Assembly (NCBI RefSeq): GCF_013255915.1 | Contig: NZ_CP053896.1 | Coordinates: forward strand, 1,240,001-1,304,000 | Reading direction: 5' to 3' | Length of the DNA: 64,000 bases | Origin: Providencia rettgeri | GTDB taxonomy: Bacteria > Pseudomonadota > Gammaproteobacteria > Enterobacterales > Enterobacteriaceae | In this document: one piece after another, positions 29,783-39,008 of the stretch | Position numbering within the stretch: the stretch's first letter is position 1 | How the letters are laid out: each line of letters begins with the position of its first letter | Position numbers and translations under genes: made by a program | The notes under the pieces: generated by a model | What the model saw: only the letters and a program-made list of their open reading frames with translations | Told to the model about the DNA's origin: nothing | Database searches by the model: none

Positions 29783-29859
29783 GCGCCCTTAGCTCAGTTG
29801 GATAGAGCAACGGCCTTCTAAGCCGTAGGTCACAGGTTCGAATCCTGTAGGGCGTACCA
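29783..29859 (+). tRNA. argU: tRNA-Arg (anticodon UCU)
   Basis: 77 bases with encoded CCA. Acceptor GCGCCCT pairs with AGGGCGT (G1-U72 wobble); D-loop AGCTCAGTTGGATAGAGC; anticodon loop CTTCTAA gives UCU for AGA; T-arm CACAGGTTCGAATCCTGT. Close to E. coli argU, a well-used integration site (DLP12 uses it). The last 24 bases contain the left attachment core of the island. Confidence 0.97.
29836..29852 (+). repeat. Left attachment core (attL) of the genomic island
   Basis: GTTCGAATCCTGTAGGG inside the tRNA T-arm/acceptor is repeated exactly at 44077-44093, 14.2 kb away, flanking an integrase-bearing segment. Confidence 0.88.
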
Positions 29860-29873
29860 TTTCGAAGTCAATG

Positions 29874-29896
29874 GACATCAACCGATGTCTTTTTTT
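29874..29896 (+). terminator. Terminator just after tRNA-Arg
   Basis: GACATC AACC GATGTC followed by seven T. It lies within the island, so the tRNA now ends its transcript on island-borne sequence. Confidence 0.8.
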
Positions 29897-29950
29897 ATGC
29901 CTAAAATTCAGTGAATTAGCTGATTTTAACCTTTCTTCGTTCAACTGACG

Positions 29951-30002
29951 TCAACCTATATCAACCTACATCAAGTAATATTTGTTGGTATATGCGTTGG
30001 TA
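29951..30002 (+). other. Integrase arm-type repeat cluster at left end
   Basis: Direct repeats TCAACCTATA / TCAACCTACA (29951-29970) and GTTGGTATATGCGTTGGTA (29984-30002), between attL and the integrase gene. The GTTGGTA pair recurs at the right end (44003-44023), as expected for arm-type integrase sites. Confidence 0.55.
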
Positions 30003-30054
30003 CATACAGGTTCAATGAATTCTTATACCAACACAAACTCATGGGAGTTCCTAT

Positions 30055-31263
30055 ATGGCACTAACAGATGTGAAGGTAAGAGCGGCAAAGCCTGCCGATA
30101 AAGGATACAAACTCACTGACGGTGAAGGGATGCACCTTTACGTGCATTCTAATGGTTCTAAATACTGGCGGTTACAATATCGATTCGACGGAAAACAAAA
30201 AACATTAGCACTTGGCGTCTACCCTGAAATTTCTTTAGCGGATGCAAGACAGCGTAGAGATGAAGCAAAACGTCAAATAGCTAACAACATTGATCCTTCA
30301 GAACAGAAAAAGCTTGAGAAGATAGAACGTAAATCAGCGGTTAATAATACATTTCAAGCTGTAACCCTTGAATGGCACGAATATAAAAAGCCAAACTGGT
30401 CGAAAGGTTATGCTGAAGATCTGATGGAGTCATTTGAAAATGATATCTTTCCTGATCTCGGTAAAAGGCCAATTGCTGAAATTAAGCCACTAGAGGTACT
30501 CAGTACGCTGCGTAAACTTGAAAAAAGAGGAGTGCTAGACAAGTTACGTAAGATCCGTCAAGCATGTAACCAAGTCTTCAGATACGCTATTGTGACAGGC
30601 AAAGCGGAATACAACCCTGCCTCTGAACTCGCTAGCGCATTAACACCTCCCAAATCACAACACTATCCACATTTGCTTGCTAACGAATTACCTGAATTTC
30701 TTAATGCATTAAATCATTATTCAGGTAGCCCAATCACTCGGCTAGCAACTAAAATTCTGATGTTAACAGGCGTGAGAACTATTGAGCTACGTTTAGCTGA
30801 ATGGGGTGAGTTTGATTTTGAACGCTGTATTTGGGAAATCCCCAAAGAAAGAATGAAAATGCGACGCCCACATCTTGTTCCATTATCGACTCAAGTCATC
30901 ACGGCATTACGTGAAGTTCAAGCCATTACAGGACGCTATAAGTTGGTATTCCCTGGTAGAAATGACATTACCAAGCCAATGAGTGAAGCGAGTGTTAATC
31001 AGGTTCTTAAACGTATTGGTTATCATGGAAAAGCAACTGGACATGGTTTTAGGCACACAATGAGCACTATCTTGCATGAGAAGGGATTCAATACGGCATG
31101 GATTGAGCTTCAACTTGCTCACGTTGATAAGAATACCATCCGTGGTACGTATAACCATGCTCAGTACCTTGAAAACAGAAGAGAAATGATCCAGTGGTAT
31201 GCGGACTATATTGATGAGTTGGAGTGTGGGGTAGGGAATGTGGTTAGTGTGAACTTTAAGTGA
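30055..31263 (+). CDS. P4-type tyrosine integrase
   Basis: 402 residues. N-terminal DUF4102 domain (MALTDVKVRAAKPADKGYKLTDGEGMHLYV typical of P4/CP4-57 integrases), SAM-like core-binding domain, then catalytic domain with Arg in LTGVRTIELRLAEW, HGFRHTMST (His-x-x-Arg), LAHVDKNTIRGTYNHA with the nucleophilic Tyr. Intact length. It faces away from tRNA-Arg, in the usual position to drive excision and integration of the 29836-44093 island. Confidence 0.95.
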   Translation: MALTDVKVRAAKPADKGYKLTDGEGMHLYVHSNGSKYWRLQYRFDGKQKTLALGVYPEISLADARQRRDEAKRQIANNIDPSEQKKLEKIERKSAVNNTFQAVTLEWHEYKKPNWSKGYAEDLMESFENDIFPDLGKRPIAEIKPLEVLSTLRKLEKRGVLDKLRKIRQACNQVFRYAIVTGKAEYNPASELASALTPPKSQHYPHLLANELPEFLNALNHYSGSPITRLATKILMLTGVRTIELRLAEWGEFDFERCIWEIPKERMKMRRPHLVPLSTQVITALREVQAITGRYKLVFPGRNDITKPMSEASVNQVLKRIGYHGKATGHGFRHTMSTILHEKGFNTAWIELQLAHVDKNTIRGTYNHAQYLENRREMIQWYADYIDELECGVGNVVSVNFK

Positions 31264-32379
31264 TAATTGGCCATCTTTATGTGCGGATGTAAAGATGGCT
31301 ATATTTGCGTGAAAGTTAAATAAAATGGATTAAGCATAAAAGGTCAAATAGTTATTTGATATTTTAAATAACTCGTCATTAAGAATTGCCAACTGACATC
31401 GTTGCCTCAAGAAACGTTTTATTGTCAACAGCGAGATAGATGTGAAAAAGACTGCACGGTCATCAATGCGATACAATCTGTTTTAGCTAAATTACTACAA
31501 TCGGGGTTTTGGATATGACATTTTCGATTACGATTTCAGTGCTATCCCTTTAATCATAAAAGAGTTTATCGCTTAATCTAGAATATCGATAGAATAAAGC
31601 ACTGTCGACACGTAAAAAGGATGTTAATTGTAGAGAAAACTCTTAATATTTAATTGGCTTTAGATTTTATGCACTATAATTTGTATTGTGGTAACCTCTT
31701 TAGAAAATTGAATATAATTAATGAAAGAGTGTGTGAGCATCTAGCTATTGAAGTGGATATGTCGTTGTCTGTAGTATGTGATTAGAATGCTAGATGGTTT
31801 AAAAATGGACTGAGGGCTATCCAGACAAATTTGTTTCGATGATGGGCTGAATTTATTTCAGTTATTCTATTGAATTTTTGTGAAAGTAATCGTATTGACT
31901 TATGTGATATTCAATCCGATAAACTTCAGTAAAATCGTTTTGTCGAACGATTTAATGGCTCATTTCGCCGTAAATTTTTAAATGCCTATTTATTTGAATC
32001 ATTAAGCCAAGTTCCAGAAATGGTGTCGTTTTGGCTGCAAGATTATAATCTGAATCGAACCTATGAAAGTTTAAATAGTCTCCCACCGGAGAGCTACTGT
32101 AAATAGTTGAAAAACTCTAATTTGGAGTATCTGAATTAAGTGGGGGACACTGCTTTAATAGTTTGATTTCTTTCAGTGCAGCTTTATCTCCGTGTGATGG
32201 TAGCAGGAAGTTCTACTTCATATTGATACTGAATAAAGGGATGATGTCATATGGACGAAGATTTCTAAAAGTTAATGGTACTTTTTTGTTGTGATACTTA
32301 CATAACATCTCTTCATTCTATGAAACCTATACTCCCTCCAAAAATAATGGAACTTGATAAATAGAGGGAGTAATAATCT
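31264..32379. other. Long gene-poor stretch with IS debris
   Basis: About 1.1 kb between the integrase and the kinase cassette. Its only recognisable content is the IS3-family transposase relic (31720-32106). The rest is AT-rich with no frame I can support. Confidence 0.7.
31720..32106 (+). pseudogene. IS3-family transposase OrfB relic
   Basis: Translating in pieces gives EHLAIEVDMSL, then (after a one-base loss) DDGPEFIS-like sequence, then FVERFNGSFRRKFLNAYLFE and DYNLNRTYESLNSLPPESY ending at TAG 32106. These are the rve-domain DNGPEF block and the C-terminal FVERFNG block of IS3-family transposases. An in-frame TAA just before FVERF and the frameshift show it is dead. GTGGGGGACACT about 35 bases downstream may be a remnant terminal repeat. 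Confidence 0.75.
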
Positions 32380-33489
32380 CTATGGCTTAACTAATAAAAT
32401 AGGAGAACACCTTGGTGATGGGGTTCCGGGATAGACACTGAAAATAACTTTTTGACCAACAGCTATGCCTTGATTACCATGAAACTCTGACAAATGGAAA
32501 AATCTACTATCTTGACCATTATCATCATTTATAAAACCGGTCGTTTTAAAAGGAACGCCAATACTCTCGATTGTACCTTCTCGTCTTATGGTGCTCGAAT
32601 AAGGTAATATATTAAGAAAATCTAGAACTGAATTAATTTCAATTCGTTTAGTAGGATCACACTCTAAGCATTTACTTATTAGTTCCCAAAGAGAATTTTC
32701 TAGCAATTCCAAGTCCTTATGCTTACCAAAATGTGGCGGCTTTGGTAAATTATAATTCCCGTTTTGAAATTTTATGACATTAGATATAGCCCCTCTTCCC
32801 TTTCCAAAGGGAGGAATACCTGACACCAATTCATATAATATACAGCCCAGAGACCATACATCCATGGATTTTCCTGCGCCTTTCCAATCATCCCAGCATT
32901 CAGGTGCCATATATGGTACTGCTCCAAGTAGAGTGTTTGACGAAGTAAGCGTAGATTCATCTTCTTCAAAAAGCTCTATTTCATGCTCAATTTCACTCTC
33001 AGCAAGTTTCGCAATACCAAAATCTGTCAATTTTATAATAGTTAGACCAGGATCATCTGAAACCATTATATTACTTGGCTTAAGATCTCTATGGCATATT
33101 CCGGATTTATGAGCCTCATACAGTGCTTTAGTTAAATGATGTATAACATGTGTAGCTAACGAAGGATCCAAGTAAAAAAAGTAGCTTGAAAGCTTTTTGC
33201 TTAAATCAATGCCATCAATAAACTCTTCGACTAAGAAAGTAATATCTTCATTTTCAAAGTAGTCAAAAGTTGCTGCTATATTGCTATGGTTTATCCTAGC
33301 ACCCATTTCAGCTCCCCTTTTAAACCTACGGTCTTTAACTCCTATTTTTGGGGTTTTTAATGCCACAATTCTATCAAGTTTTACATCGTGACATTTATAA
33401 ACCTCCTGCATGCCACCTGCTGCATGATAATTAAGGACTTTATATCTATCCAACAAAAACATGCCATCATTGAAAATATGATTATTCAT
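32380..33489 (-). CDS. Ser/Thr protein kinase with C-terminal cold-shock-like domain
   Basis: 369 residues. Complete Hanks-type kinase (about 15-290): glycine loop AAGGMQEVY, ATP Lys45, HRDLKPSN (133-140), DFG (156-158), APE (195-197) and a long acidic insert in the activation loop (SEIEHEIELFEEDE). The last 70 residues, starting at REGTIESIG, read like a cold-shock domain: TTGFINDDNGQDSRFFHLSEF ... AVGQKVIFSVYPGTPSPRC, the pattern of strand 1-5 in Csp proteins. No membrane segment. Start ATG overlaps the preceding kinase stop by four bases, so it is the third gene of a phosphatase-kinase-kinase operon. I recognise no characterised homolog. An island-borne signalling or defence role is inferred. 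Confidence 0.85.
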   Translation of the reverse strand: MNNHIFNDGMFLLDRYKVLNYHAAGGMQEVYKCHDVKLDRIVALKTPKIGVKDRRFKRGAEMGARINHSNIAATFDYFENEDITFLVEEFIDGIDLSKKLSSYFFYLDPSLATHVIHHLTKALYEAHKSGICHRDLKPSNIMVSDDPGLTIIKLTDFGIAKLAESEIEHEIELFEEDESTLTSSNTLLGAVPYMAPECWDDWKGAGKSMDVWSLGCILYELVSGIPPFGKGRGAISNVIKFQNGNYNLPKPPHFGKHKDLELLENSLWELISKCLECDPTKRIEINSVLDFLNILPYSSTIRREGTIESIGVPFKTTGFINDDNGQDSRFFHLSEFHGNQGIAVGQKVIFSVYPGTPSPRCSPILLVKP

Positions 33490-34556
33490 AGTATAACCTC
33501 AGGGCGTGAGCAGTAGAAAGTAAAGAACACTCGTTGCCAAGTATATTTAGGTAATCCAAATGTCAAAACACAAGCATCATGTAAAAGTTCTCCGACTTGA
33601 GCTGGAGAGTTATTTATATAAACATCACCAGTTTTACCTATTATTTTAAAAACTAATCCATCATATAGAACTACAAGAGTTCCCAAATGTGATATTTTAA
33701 TTGTAACTTGAGGTTTTGACGCTGAAATAAAATATGAATGAGAAGCATTCTGAACAATTGTCCCCACATGCTTATTTTTTATAATATGGTCATAAAATGT
33801 TTTCTTCAAAGAATTTGAAGTAGGGCGGTGAGTAGGATCTATTTCTAAGCATGAATCTATAATGTTCACTAATAAAGGGTCAAGCTCCGCCAGAACTGTT
33901 GATATTGATGGAACTTTATCAGTTTTTTGTGGTGGCTTTTCGAATAATACTTTTGGAAGATCCTTATAAGGTAAAGCTAAAGCCCATGCACATATTCCTA
34001 ATGCATATATATCAAGAGCGGGAGTGATTCTTACCCCCTTCAAAAAAAACTCAGGAGCGGCATATAATAAAGTGGCTCTATTTTCAGAAGTACAGTAATC
34101 AGCATCATCTACTGACAAGCCAAAATCGAATAATTTAACCACACCAGTACTAGACTGTTTAATGTTTTCTAGCTTTAAATCTCGATGAACTATATTTAAA
34201 TGATGAAGATCAGAAAGTGCAAATGATAATTGATAAAGTATTTTCTTATATTCATCTAAATTGAAAAATCGCGCATCATGGAAGCTTTCATAACTTTTAC
34301 CTGTAAGATATTCAATTATCAGACCTTCGACTTCATTATTAGAATTAGTAATCACATCATAAATTTCTACAATATGACGCGATCTCGCCTTAGATAGCAG
34401 TCGTATCTCATTAAGAAGTTGATCATTATCATCACTATTTTTTGCGATTTTATAAATAACAATCCGATCTAAATAATTATCTTTAACTGGGGTTGTAACT
34501 CCAAAACCTCCAGCTTTGATCGATGAAGTTATTTGTGTATAGCGATTTGGAAGCAT
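33486..34556 (-). CDS. Ser/Thr protein kinase with C-terminal FHA-like region
   Basis: 356 residues. Hanks-type kinase: AGGFGV loop, Lys36 (IVIYKIAK), Glu50, HRDLKLEN (124-131), DFG (144-146), APE (167-169). The kinase part ends near 265. A beta-rich tail of about 85 residues (KISHLGTLVVLYDGLVFKI ... GELLHDACVLTFGLPKY ... SRPEVIL) resembles an FHA-type fold; this is a tentative reading. Cytoplasmic, no membrane anchor. 34 bases after the PP2C gene, with GAAAGAGG before its ATG, and overlapping the second kinase by ATGA. Substrate unknown; the partner phosphatase probably reverses its action. Confidence 0.85.
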   Translation of the reverse strand: MLPNRYTQITSSIKAGGFGVTTPVKDNYLDRIVIYKIAKNSDDNDQLLNEIRLLSKARSRHIVEIYDVITNSNNEVEGLIIEYLTGKSYESFHDARFFNLDEYKKILYQLSFALSDLHHLNIVHRDLKLENIKQSSTGVVKLFDFGLSVDDADYCTSENRATLLYAAPEFFLKGVRITPALDIYALGICAWALALPYKDLPKVLFEKPPQKTDKVPSISTVLAELDPLLVNIIDSCLEIDPTHRPTSNSLKKTFYDHIIKNKHVGTIVQNASHSYFISASKPQVTIKISHLGTLVVLYDGLVFKIIGKTGDVYINNSPAQVGELLHDACVLTFGLPKYTWQRVFFTFYCSRPEVIL

Positions 34557-34590
34557 AGTTAAACCTCTTTCAATTAAATTTCCATTTTAA

Positions 34591-35718
34591 TTAATCATTA
34601 TTTTCTGAATTTTTATCACTATCTTGATCAATGATTACTTTAAAATCAGCCATTCTATTACTTTTTTTATTTTCGTTTTTATTTTTTATCGATCTTGAGT
34701 TTTTAGTCTTAATTTTAAGAGTAGATGCTTTTTCTCTAGATTTTAGCTTATTATCAGGTTTGATAGGCTCAGGGCAGGAAATTTTTAGCTTGCTGTTTTT
34801 TATCCAAACTGTAATCCAATTAAAGTTATCATGTTCATTTTTTAATTCATTTGAAATTTTTTGCAGTATTTTGGCATCCTCAATTGCTAACATTGTAATA
34901 TTGTCTCTGCCACCGCACCATGTTGCAGTTGCAAGTACTCGGCGTACAGCATCTAGAGAGGTTGGTGCTTGCTTCAATAATGAAAGAAAAATTTCTCCTG
35001 TATCTTTCCATGCTCCATCGGTGGCAAGAACTATACCTTTATCAAAATTACTTGGTAATAAAAAGTTAACTTCAAGTAATTCCGACATTCTATCTCTCTC
35101 TCCAATTGCTTGAGAAAGCGTATTATTGATATTGTGGATTTTAAGCGCTGCAACATCTTTTATATTATTTTTTTTAAATTCATTCTCTAAGGTATCATCC
35201 TCACTTATTTGATGAGCAGTATTACCTTTAGTATCCCAGCTAAAAACTCGGCTATCACCAATATTAACTCCTAGGAATTCTTCACGTGTTGCTAATACAG
35301 CACTAACAGTTGTGGTGCCTTCACCTTTAAGGAGCACTCTAACTTTTTCATCAATTCGGCGCAAAATTGAATCAATGACATACTCTAAATTTTTTTGTTC
35401 ATCCAGCTCAAAGAGCTCAGAAATAAAAAAAGTAACTACCAGACTTGCTGCAATATCGCCATAAGCTGAACCTCCCACGCCATCACAAACTATGGCTAGA
35501 GTATAACTATTCCCATTACGGGATGGGATATGTGCCACTGCTACCCTGTCTTCATTTCTATTCCTGACGTTGCCAGGATGAGTGCCAATAGCTATAGGAT
35601 AGTTTTCAATATTGGAGGTTATCGCAGAATTTACAGATAGATTACTTAAAGACTCAAAAACTTGCCGCTCCACTAGATTTTCAAGTGAAATTCCAAAGTT
35701 ATTAATTTTCGTTTCCAT
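34591..35718 (-). CDS. PP2C-family Ser/Thr protein phosphatase
   Basis: 375 residues from ATG 35718, with AGGTGG upstream (a GTG at 35730 is in frame but overlaps that site). Catalytic domain about 45-285 with the metal-binding set: NRNEDRVAV, VCDGVGGSAYGD, NIGDSRVFSW, LATDGAW and GGRDN. The last 90 residues are a Lys/Asn-rich linker ending in an acidic tail (DQDSDKNSEN), low complexity and unlike typical PppA. First gene of the three-gene signalling cassette; cytoplasmic. Confidence 0.9.
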   Translation of the reverse strand: METKINNFGISLENLVERQVFESLSNLSVNSAITSNIENYPIAIGTHPGNVRNRNEDRVAVAHIPSRNGNSYTLAIVCDGVGGSAYGDIAASLVVTFFISELFELDEQKNLEYVIDSILRRIDEKVRVLLKGEGTTTVSAVLATREEFLGVNIGDSRVFSWDTKGNTAHQISEDDTLENEFKKNNIKDVAALKIHNINNTLSQAIGERDRMSELLEVNFLLPSNFDKGIVLATDGAWKDTGEIFLSLLKQAPTSLDAVRRVLATATWCGGRDNITMLAIEDAKILQKISNELKNEHDNFNWITVWIKNSKLKISCPEPIKPDNKLKSREKASTLKIKTKNSRSIKNKNENKKSNRMADFKVIIDQDSDKNSENND

Positions 35719-36658
35719 TTTGAGCGCCACCTGGTTGTATTCTAACTTAAATACTTTATCTAAGTGTTATACACCTTCAAGATAATTGACAAAGTATAAT
35801 TGTAGCCAAATTAACCGACATCAGCCACCGAAACGATGCTACAAATGAGATGGTCAGTCAAATTTTTAGAGGGGTATCCTCAATAAAGTAACTGAATCGC
35901 TTTTTTCAAACGCAGTCAGATGTACCAGTAGTCGGCTGGTGATTTTAGGTAAATTAGCATCATCAAGGCTGATAACCGAGATGGCATAAGAAATTCGACG
36001 CAATTTTTTTACCAAGCAAGGATTCCCATTTGAGTTAACGGCCAAAGGCGTTCTCAATCGACTTTTCGCTTCCTTGCATTCATGAAGTTAGTTAAATGCA
36101 AAGATATTGCTCTCTGCGGCAGTTTTAGCAATCCATATCTCGCCCCGACTCTCTGTTTTACTGAAAATCCGATTATACTGAGCTTATACCTGAACCCACA
36201 CAGAGCCAGTGAACTGTAAAGGGACTGATATTATTATACAAGTAGTAGGAGCGGTTTTTGAGATGTTCCAACACTTCTGTCCAGAAAGTTTTGCGTATCA
36301 AGTGAATAGGCTTCACTTTACCGCTAATAGGTTGTTCTTCAGACTCTTTTTGTGCCATGCCTTGCATATACGATTCAGTTTCCTGAATACATCGGTATTA
36401 TCAATATATTCAATAAGCTCTGTACTGCCTTCGGTGAAATTAAACATTCTTTAGTAGATTATTGTAACAAGAAAGTAATTTAGGCGCTTGGTACCAAGCA
36501 ACTCATTCTATATCATCCATAACATTTCTAGTAATGGATGATATCTAGATATTCTTTTTTCTTTTAAAGATAGCTTATTCTTTCAGAAATCAGTCTTGTA
36601 AGTGGATAAGTTAATATGGGGATATTGTAGAAAATGAGCTGTTACTATCGCTAGTGTT
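35719..36658. other. Degraded region between the kinase cassette and alpA
   Basis: About 940 bases. It contains the DUF4268-like remnant (36173-36447) and a second minus-strand stretch near 35866-36057 (beginning MRTPLAVNSNGNP) that I do not recognise and that looks like a fragment. Stop codons interrupt all frames. No intact gene. Confidence 0.6.
36173..36447 (-). pseudogene. Remnant of a DUF4268-like protein
   Basis: One frame gives MFNFTEGSTELIEYIDNTDVF from 36447, and the adjacent frame gives RKTFWTEVLEHLKNRSYYLY and NISP further on, before a stop at 36173. The FWTxxLExxKxRxxLxxNISPS pattern is like DUF4268 proteins, often found near restriction or mobile genes. The frame change and short length show decay. 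Assignment is tentative. Confidence 0.4.
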
Positions 36659-36889
36659 TTAGCATGCAAGCGCTGAGTTAGAACCTCTCGACTCTTCAAT
36701 GCGTGCATTTAGCCATTGTACGACTTCGCTCCTTAACCAACGAGAGCTACGCCCCAGTTTGATAGGTTTGGGAAACTCTCCATCTTGGATGAGTTTATAA
36801 AACCATTTGTCAGTTAGCCCAGTTAAACGGGTTATAAATTTCATATCAACGAATTGGTCATCTAATAAGGGAATCGCTTGAGTGCTCAT
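36659..36889 (-). CDS. alpA: AlpA-family phage regulatory protein
   Basis: 76 residues. MerR-like HTH of the AlpA/CP4-57 family: DMKFITRLTGLTDKWFYKLIQDGEFPKPIKLGRSS, then WLRSEVVQWLNARIEESR. Such proteins act as excisionase or activate integrase in P4-type elements. Gene lies next to the Gp2-like gene, a pairing common in these islands. Confidence 0.9.
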   Translation of the reverse strand: MSTQAIPLLDDQFVDMKFITRLTGLTDKWFYKLIQDGEFPKPIKLGRSSRWLRSEVVQWLNARIEESRGSNSALAC

Positions 36890-36994
36890 TATTGAACTCC
36901 TGTCTTTAAAGTTAAAAGGCAGAAGGGATATCGATAAATGTTTAGGGATATCTCTCTTCCAAAAGATATCCCCTTCATGTTTTTTATTGGTAAG

Positions 36995-37582
36995 TTAACG
37001 GCTACATCCAAATGAACGCTCGCCATCACTATAATATTTCGTATGTTCTTTAGCTAAGTAACGACAGCGCTGGTTTAATTCGAATATCGTACTTTCATTG
37101 TAGGCTTCATTATTATCTAGCCAAGTAACGGCGTTGTCCGGGATATGAACTAAATAACGCTCATCAGGATGGTTTACACCAATAGCACTACACCATGCCT
37201 GCTGTATTAATGCATAGAGTGTTCCTTCAGTTTTGATGAAATCACCTAGGTTCCAATAAACATCTTTATTTAATAGCAAAAGTACATGGTAGTGCTTTCT
37301 ATTTTTTATCTCACCGAATTCTCTAACCCATACATAAAACAATGAGCATGAATGGTTTCGCTTCCATGCTTTATTTTTACGTTTTAGGTCAGCTTCTATT
37401 TTGGCTTTTAATGATTCAAAAAATCGAGTAATAACGCTGGAATCGTTAAAGTTAAATATATTTGATGAAGGAAAGCGCAAGTCCACTCGAATAGCAGCAA
37501 CACGATTGTGTGTTAGGAGGGATTTACGGATCGTGTGGTTTATTTTCTGAATGTAATGCTTATTGTAGGTGTAACTAGACAT
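36995..37582 (-). CDS. Inovirus Gp2 / YagK-YfjJ-type protein
   Basis: 195 residues. Resembles the YagK/YfjJ C-terminal family annotated as inovirus-type Gp2: AAIRVDLRFPS, FYVWVREFGEIKNRKHYHVLLLLN with the HYHVLL (HUH-like) motif, and WLDNNEAYNESTIFELNQRCRYLAKEHTKYY. The His-hydrophobic-His pattern suggests a replication-initiator origin, but the protein is not proved to replicate anything. Typical neighbour of alpA in CP4-like islands. Confidence 0.8.
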   Translation of the reverse strand: MSSYTYNKHYIQKINHTIRKSLLTHNRVAAIRVDLRFPSSNIFNFNDSSVITRFFESLKAKIEADLKRKNKAWKRNHSCSLFYVWVREFGEIKNRKHYHVLLLLNKDVYWNLGDFIKTEGTLYALIQQAWCSAIGVNHPDERYLVHIPDNAVTWLDNNEAYNESTIFELNQRCRYLAKEHTKYYSDGERSFGCSR

Positions 37583-38009
37583 GATTGATACCTTTGGTTG
37601 GTTTTTAATTCATATCTAGAATGGATGTTGTTAAAAATAAGAATTCATCACTTTAGAAAAATGATGAGCAAATGAATTAGTGAGGCAGTGACAGGGTAAT
37701 GATTAAAGTTCTAGGTGTAGTTATGGGATAGGTTTTCTTTATTAAGATAATACTATACCAACACGGCAAGGCTCTTCTCTATCTCATCGCCGATGACCGT
37801 GACAGAGGGCTTTTGAACAAAGGTGAACTGATGCTTTTTCAAGTAGATCAACTCTGATATTAATTTATCTAAAGATTATCCTTCATTCTAACTATAATTT
37901 TACTATTATAGTGATATTTAGCACGTAAATCCTGTTTCTTACATGATACAAGGCAACTATAAATGCTACGTAAAATACTACGTTAATTGCTAGGTAAGGA
38001 TAAAATTTC
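37583..38009. other. Non-coding region between Gp2-like gene and the 312-residue gene
   Basis: 427 bases, divergent promoters expected on both sides. No open frame above background. The 37870-37990 part is very AT-rich with short repeats of TACG. No operator that I can name. Confidence 0.5.
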
Positions 38010-38948
38010 ATGATAAAAATTGACGATGATTACTTAGGTTACAGGCAGATATATGCAATAGAGTTTTATTTGTTAAAAAATAAAATCGTAATAGATCAAA
38101 ACTTTAATATTGGTCATTTCACTGATAATAGAAAAGGAAAGTCTAATCGTGATCTGTTAGATGAAATAAAATTGTATATGTCAGAAAGAAATACTTTTTT
38201 AAATTTTGAAAATTGTTTGTCTTGTTATAAAGAAAATTTAATTGAAATTGGAAAAATAAAATATTTAAAGAATGAGCGAATTTTACTTATAGTAATGAAC
38301 TATTTAATGATATTTTATAATGAAAAACTAAAAGAGAATGAAAATAATCACCAAATAATGACAATGAGTAGTTATTCTCCATTTGACCTTGATGAGATGA
38401 TAGGGAGCGATTCTTTATTGAAATATGTAATTTGTTTTATTGACTATATTTGTATGATGGTGAGTAAAAGCAATTTTGAATTTTTGTTTTTGGATTTTTT
38501 AAATAAAATTATGTCATATGTTGATAAATATAAAGATGTATTTTCATTTATTAATAAAACCGATGATTCATTAGATTGGTTGATTAAGAGAATGGTGAAA
38601 GAAGATGTGGAGGTTTCTCGCGATATAGCTCTTTTGATAAGGAATGAAAAATGGAAGGTAATTAACTCTTGCTTTGATTACTGGGCAATCACTTCAAATC
38701 CTAAACACGTGGATTATTTTCTTTCCAGAACAAGAAAAGCATGGAGTCAAAAGAAATTCCGTGATGGTGTTAAAGGTAAAGAGGTATTGAATACCTATAT
38801 ATCTAAAGAATCAAAGTTAAAATTAAAAAAAATAGCAAAGCTTCATAATAAAAATATTAATGAAATTATTGAAGCTATGATTGATCAAATTGACTTACCA
38901 GAGGAACCATTAAAAAAGCTAATATTGACAGCTAAAAAGGCAAATTAA
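38010..38948 (+). CDS. Uncharacterised island protein with C-terminal ribbon-helix-helix-like tail
   Basis: 312 residues, very AT-rich and Lys/Asn/Ile-rich compared with its neighbours, suggesting recent transfer. Predominantly helical; no signal peptide or membrane segment. The last 55 residues (KGKEVLNTYISKESKLKLKK then IAKLHNKNINEIIEAMIDQI) have the strand-helix-helix pattern of an RHH DNA-binding domain, like some plasmid partition and copy-control proteins. The N-terminal 240 residues match nothing I know. Could regulate or maintain the island; this is inference. Confidence 0.65.
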   Translation: MIKIDDDYLGYRQIYAIEFYLLKNKIVIDQNFNIGHFTDNRKGKSNRDLLDEIKLYMSERNTFLNFENCLSCYKENLIEIGKIKYLKNERILLIVMNYLMIFYNEKLKENENNHQIMTMSSYSPFDLDEMIGSDSLLKYVICFIDYICMMVSKSNFEFLFLDFLNKIMSYVDKYKDVFSFINKTDDSLDWLIKRMVKEDVEVSRDIALLIRNEKWKVINSCFDYWAITSNPKHVDYFLSRTRKAWSQKKFRDGVKGKEVLNTYISKESKLKLKKIAKLHNKNINEIIEAMIDQIDLPEEPLKKLILTAKKAN

Positions 38949-39008
38949 AAACACTACAGATATATATTATTAACTTGAATAGCCACAATGATTTTTCAAG
39001 GATGTAAT

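Noticed and set aside
32380-35718. Type VI secretion PpkA/PppA regulatory genes
   Set aside because: No T6SS structural genes, no transmembrane helix in either kinase, and an integrase/alpA neighbourhood instead.
35866-36057. Small gene (63 codons, minus strand)
   Set aside because: No ribosome-binding site, no recognised domain, and located in an otherwise degraded stretch; more likely a fragment.
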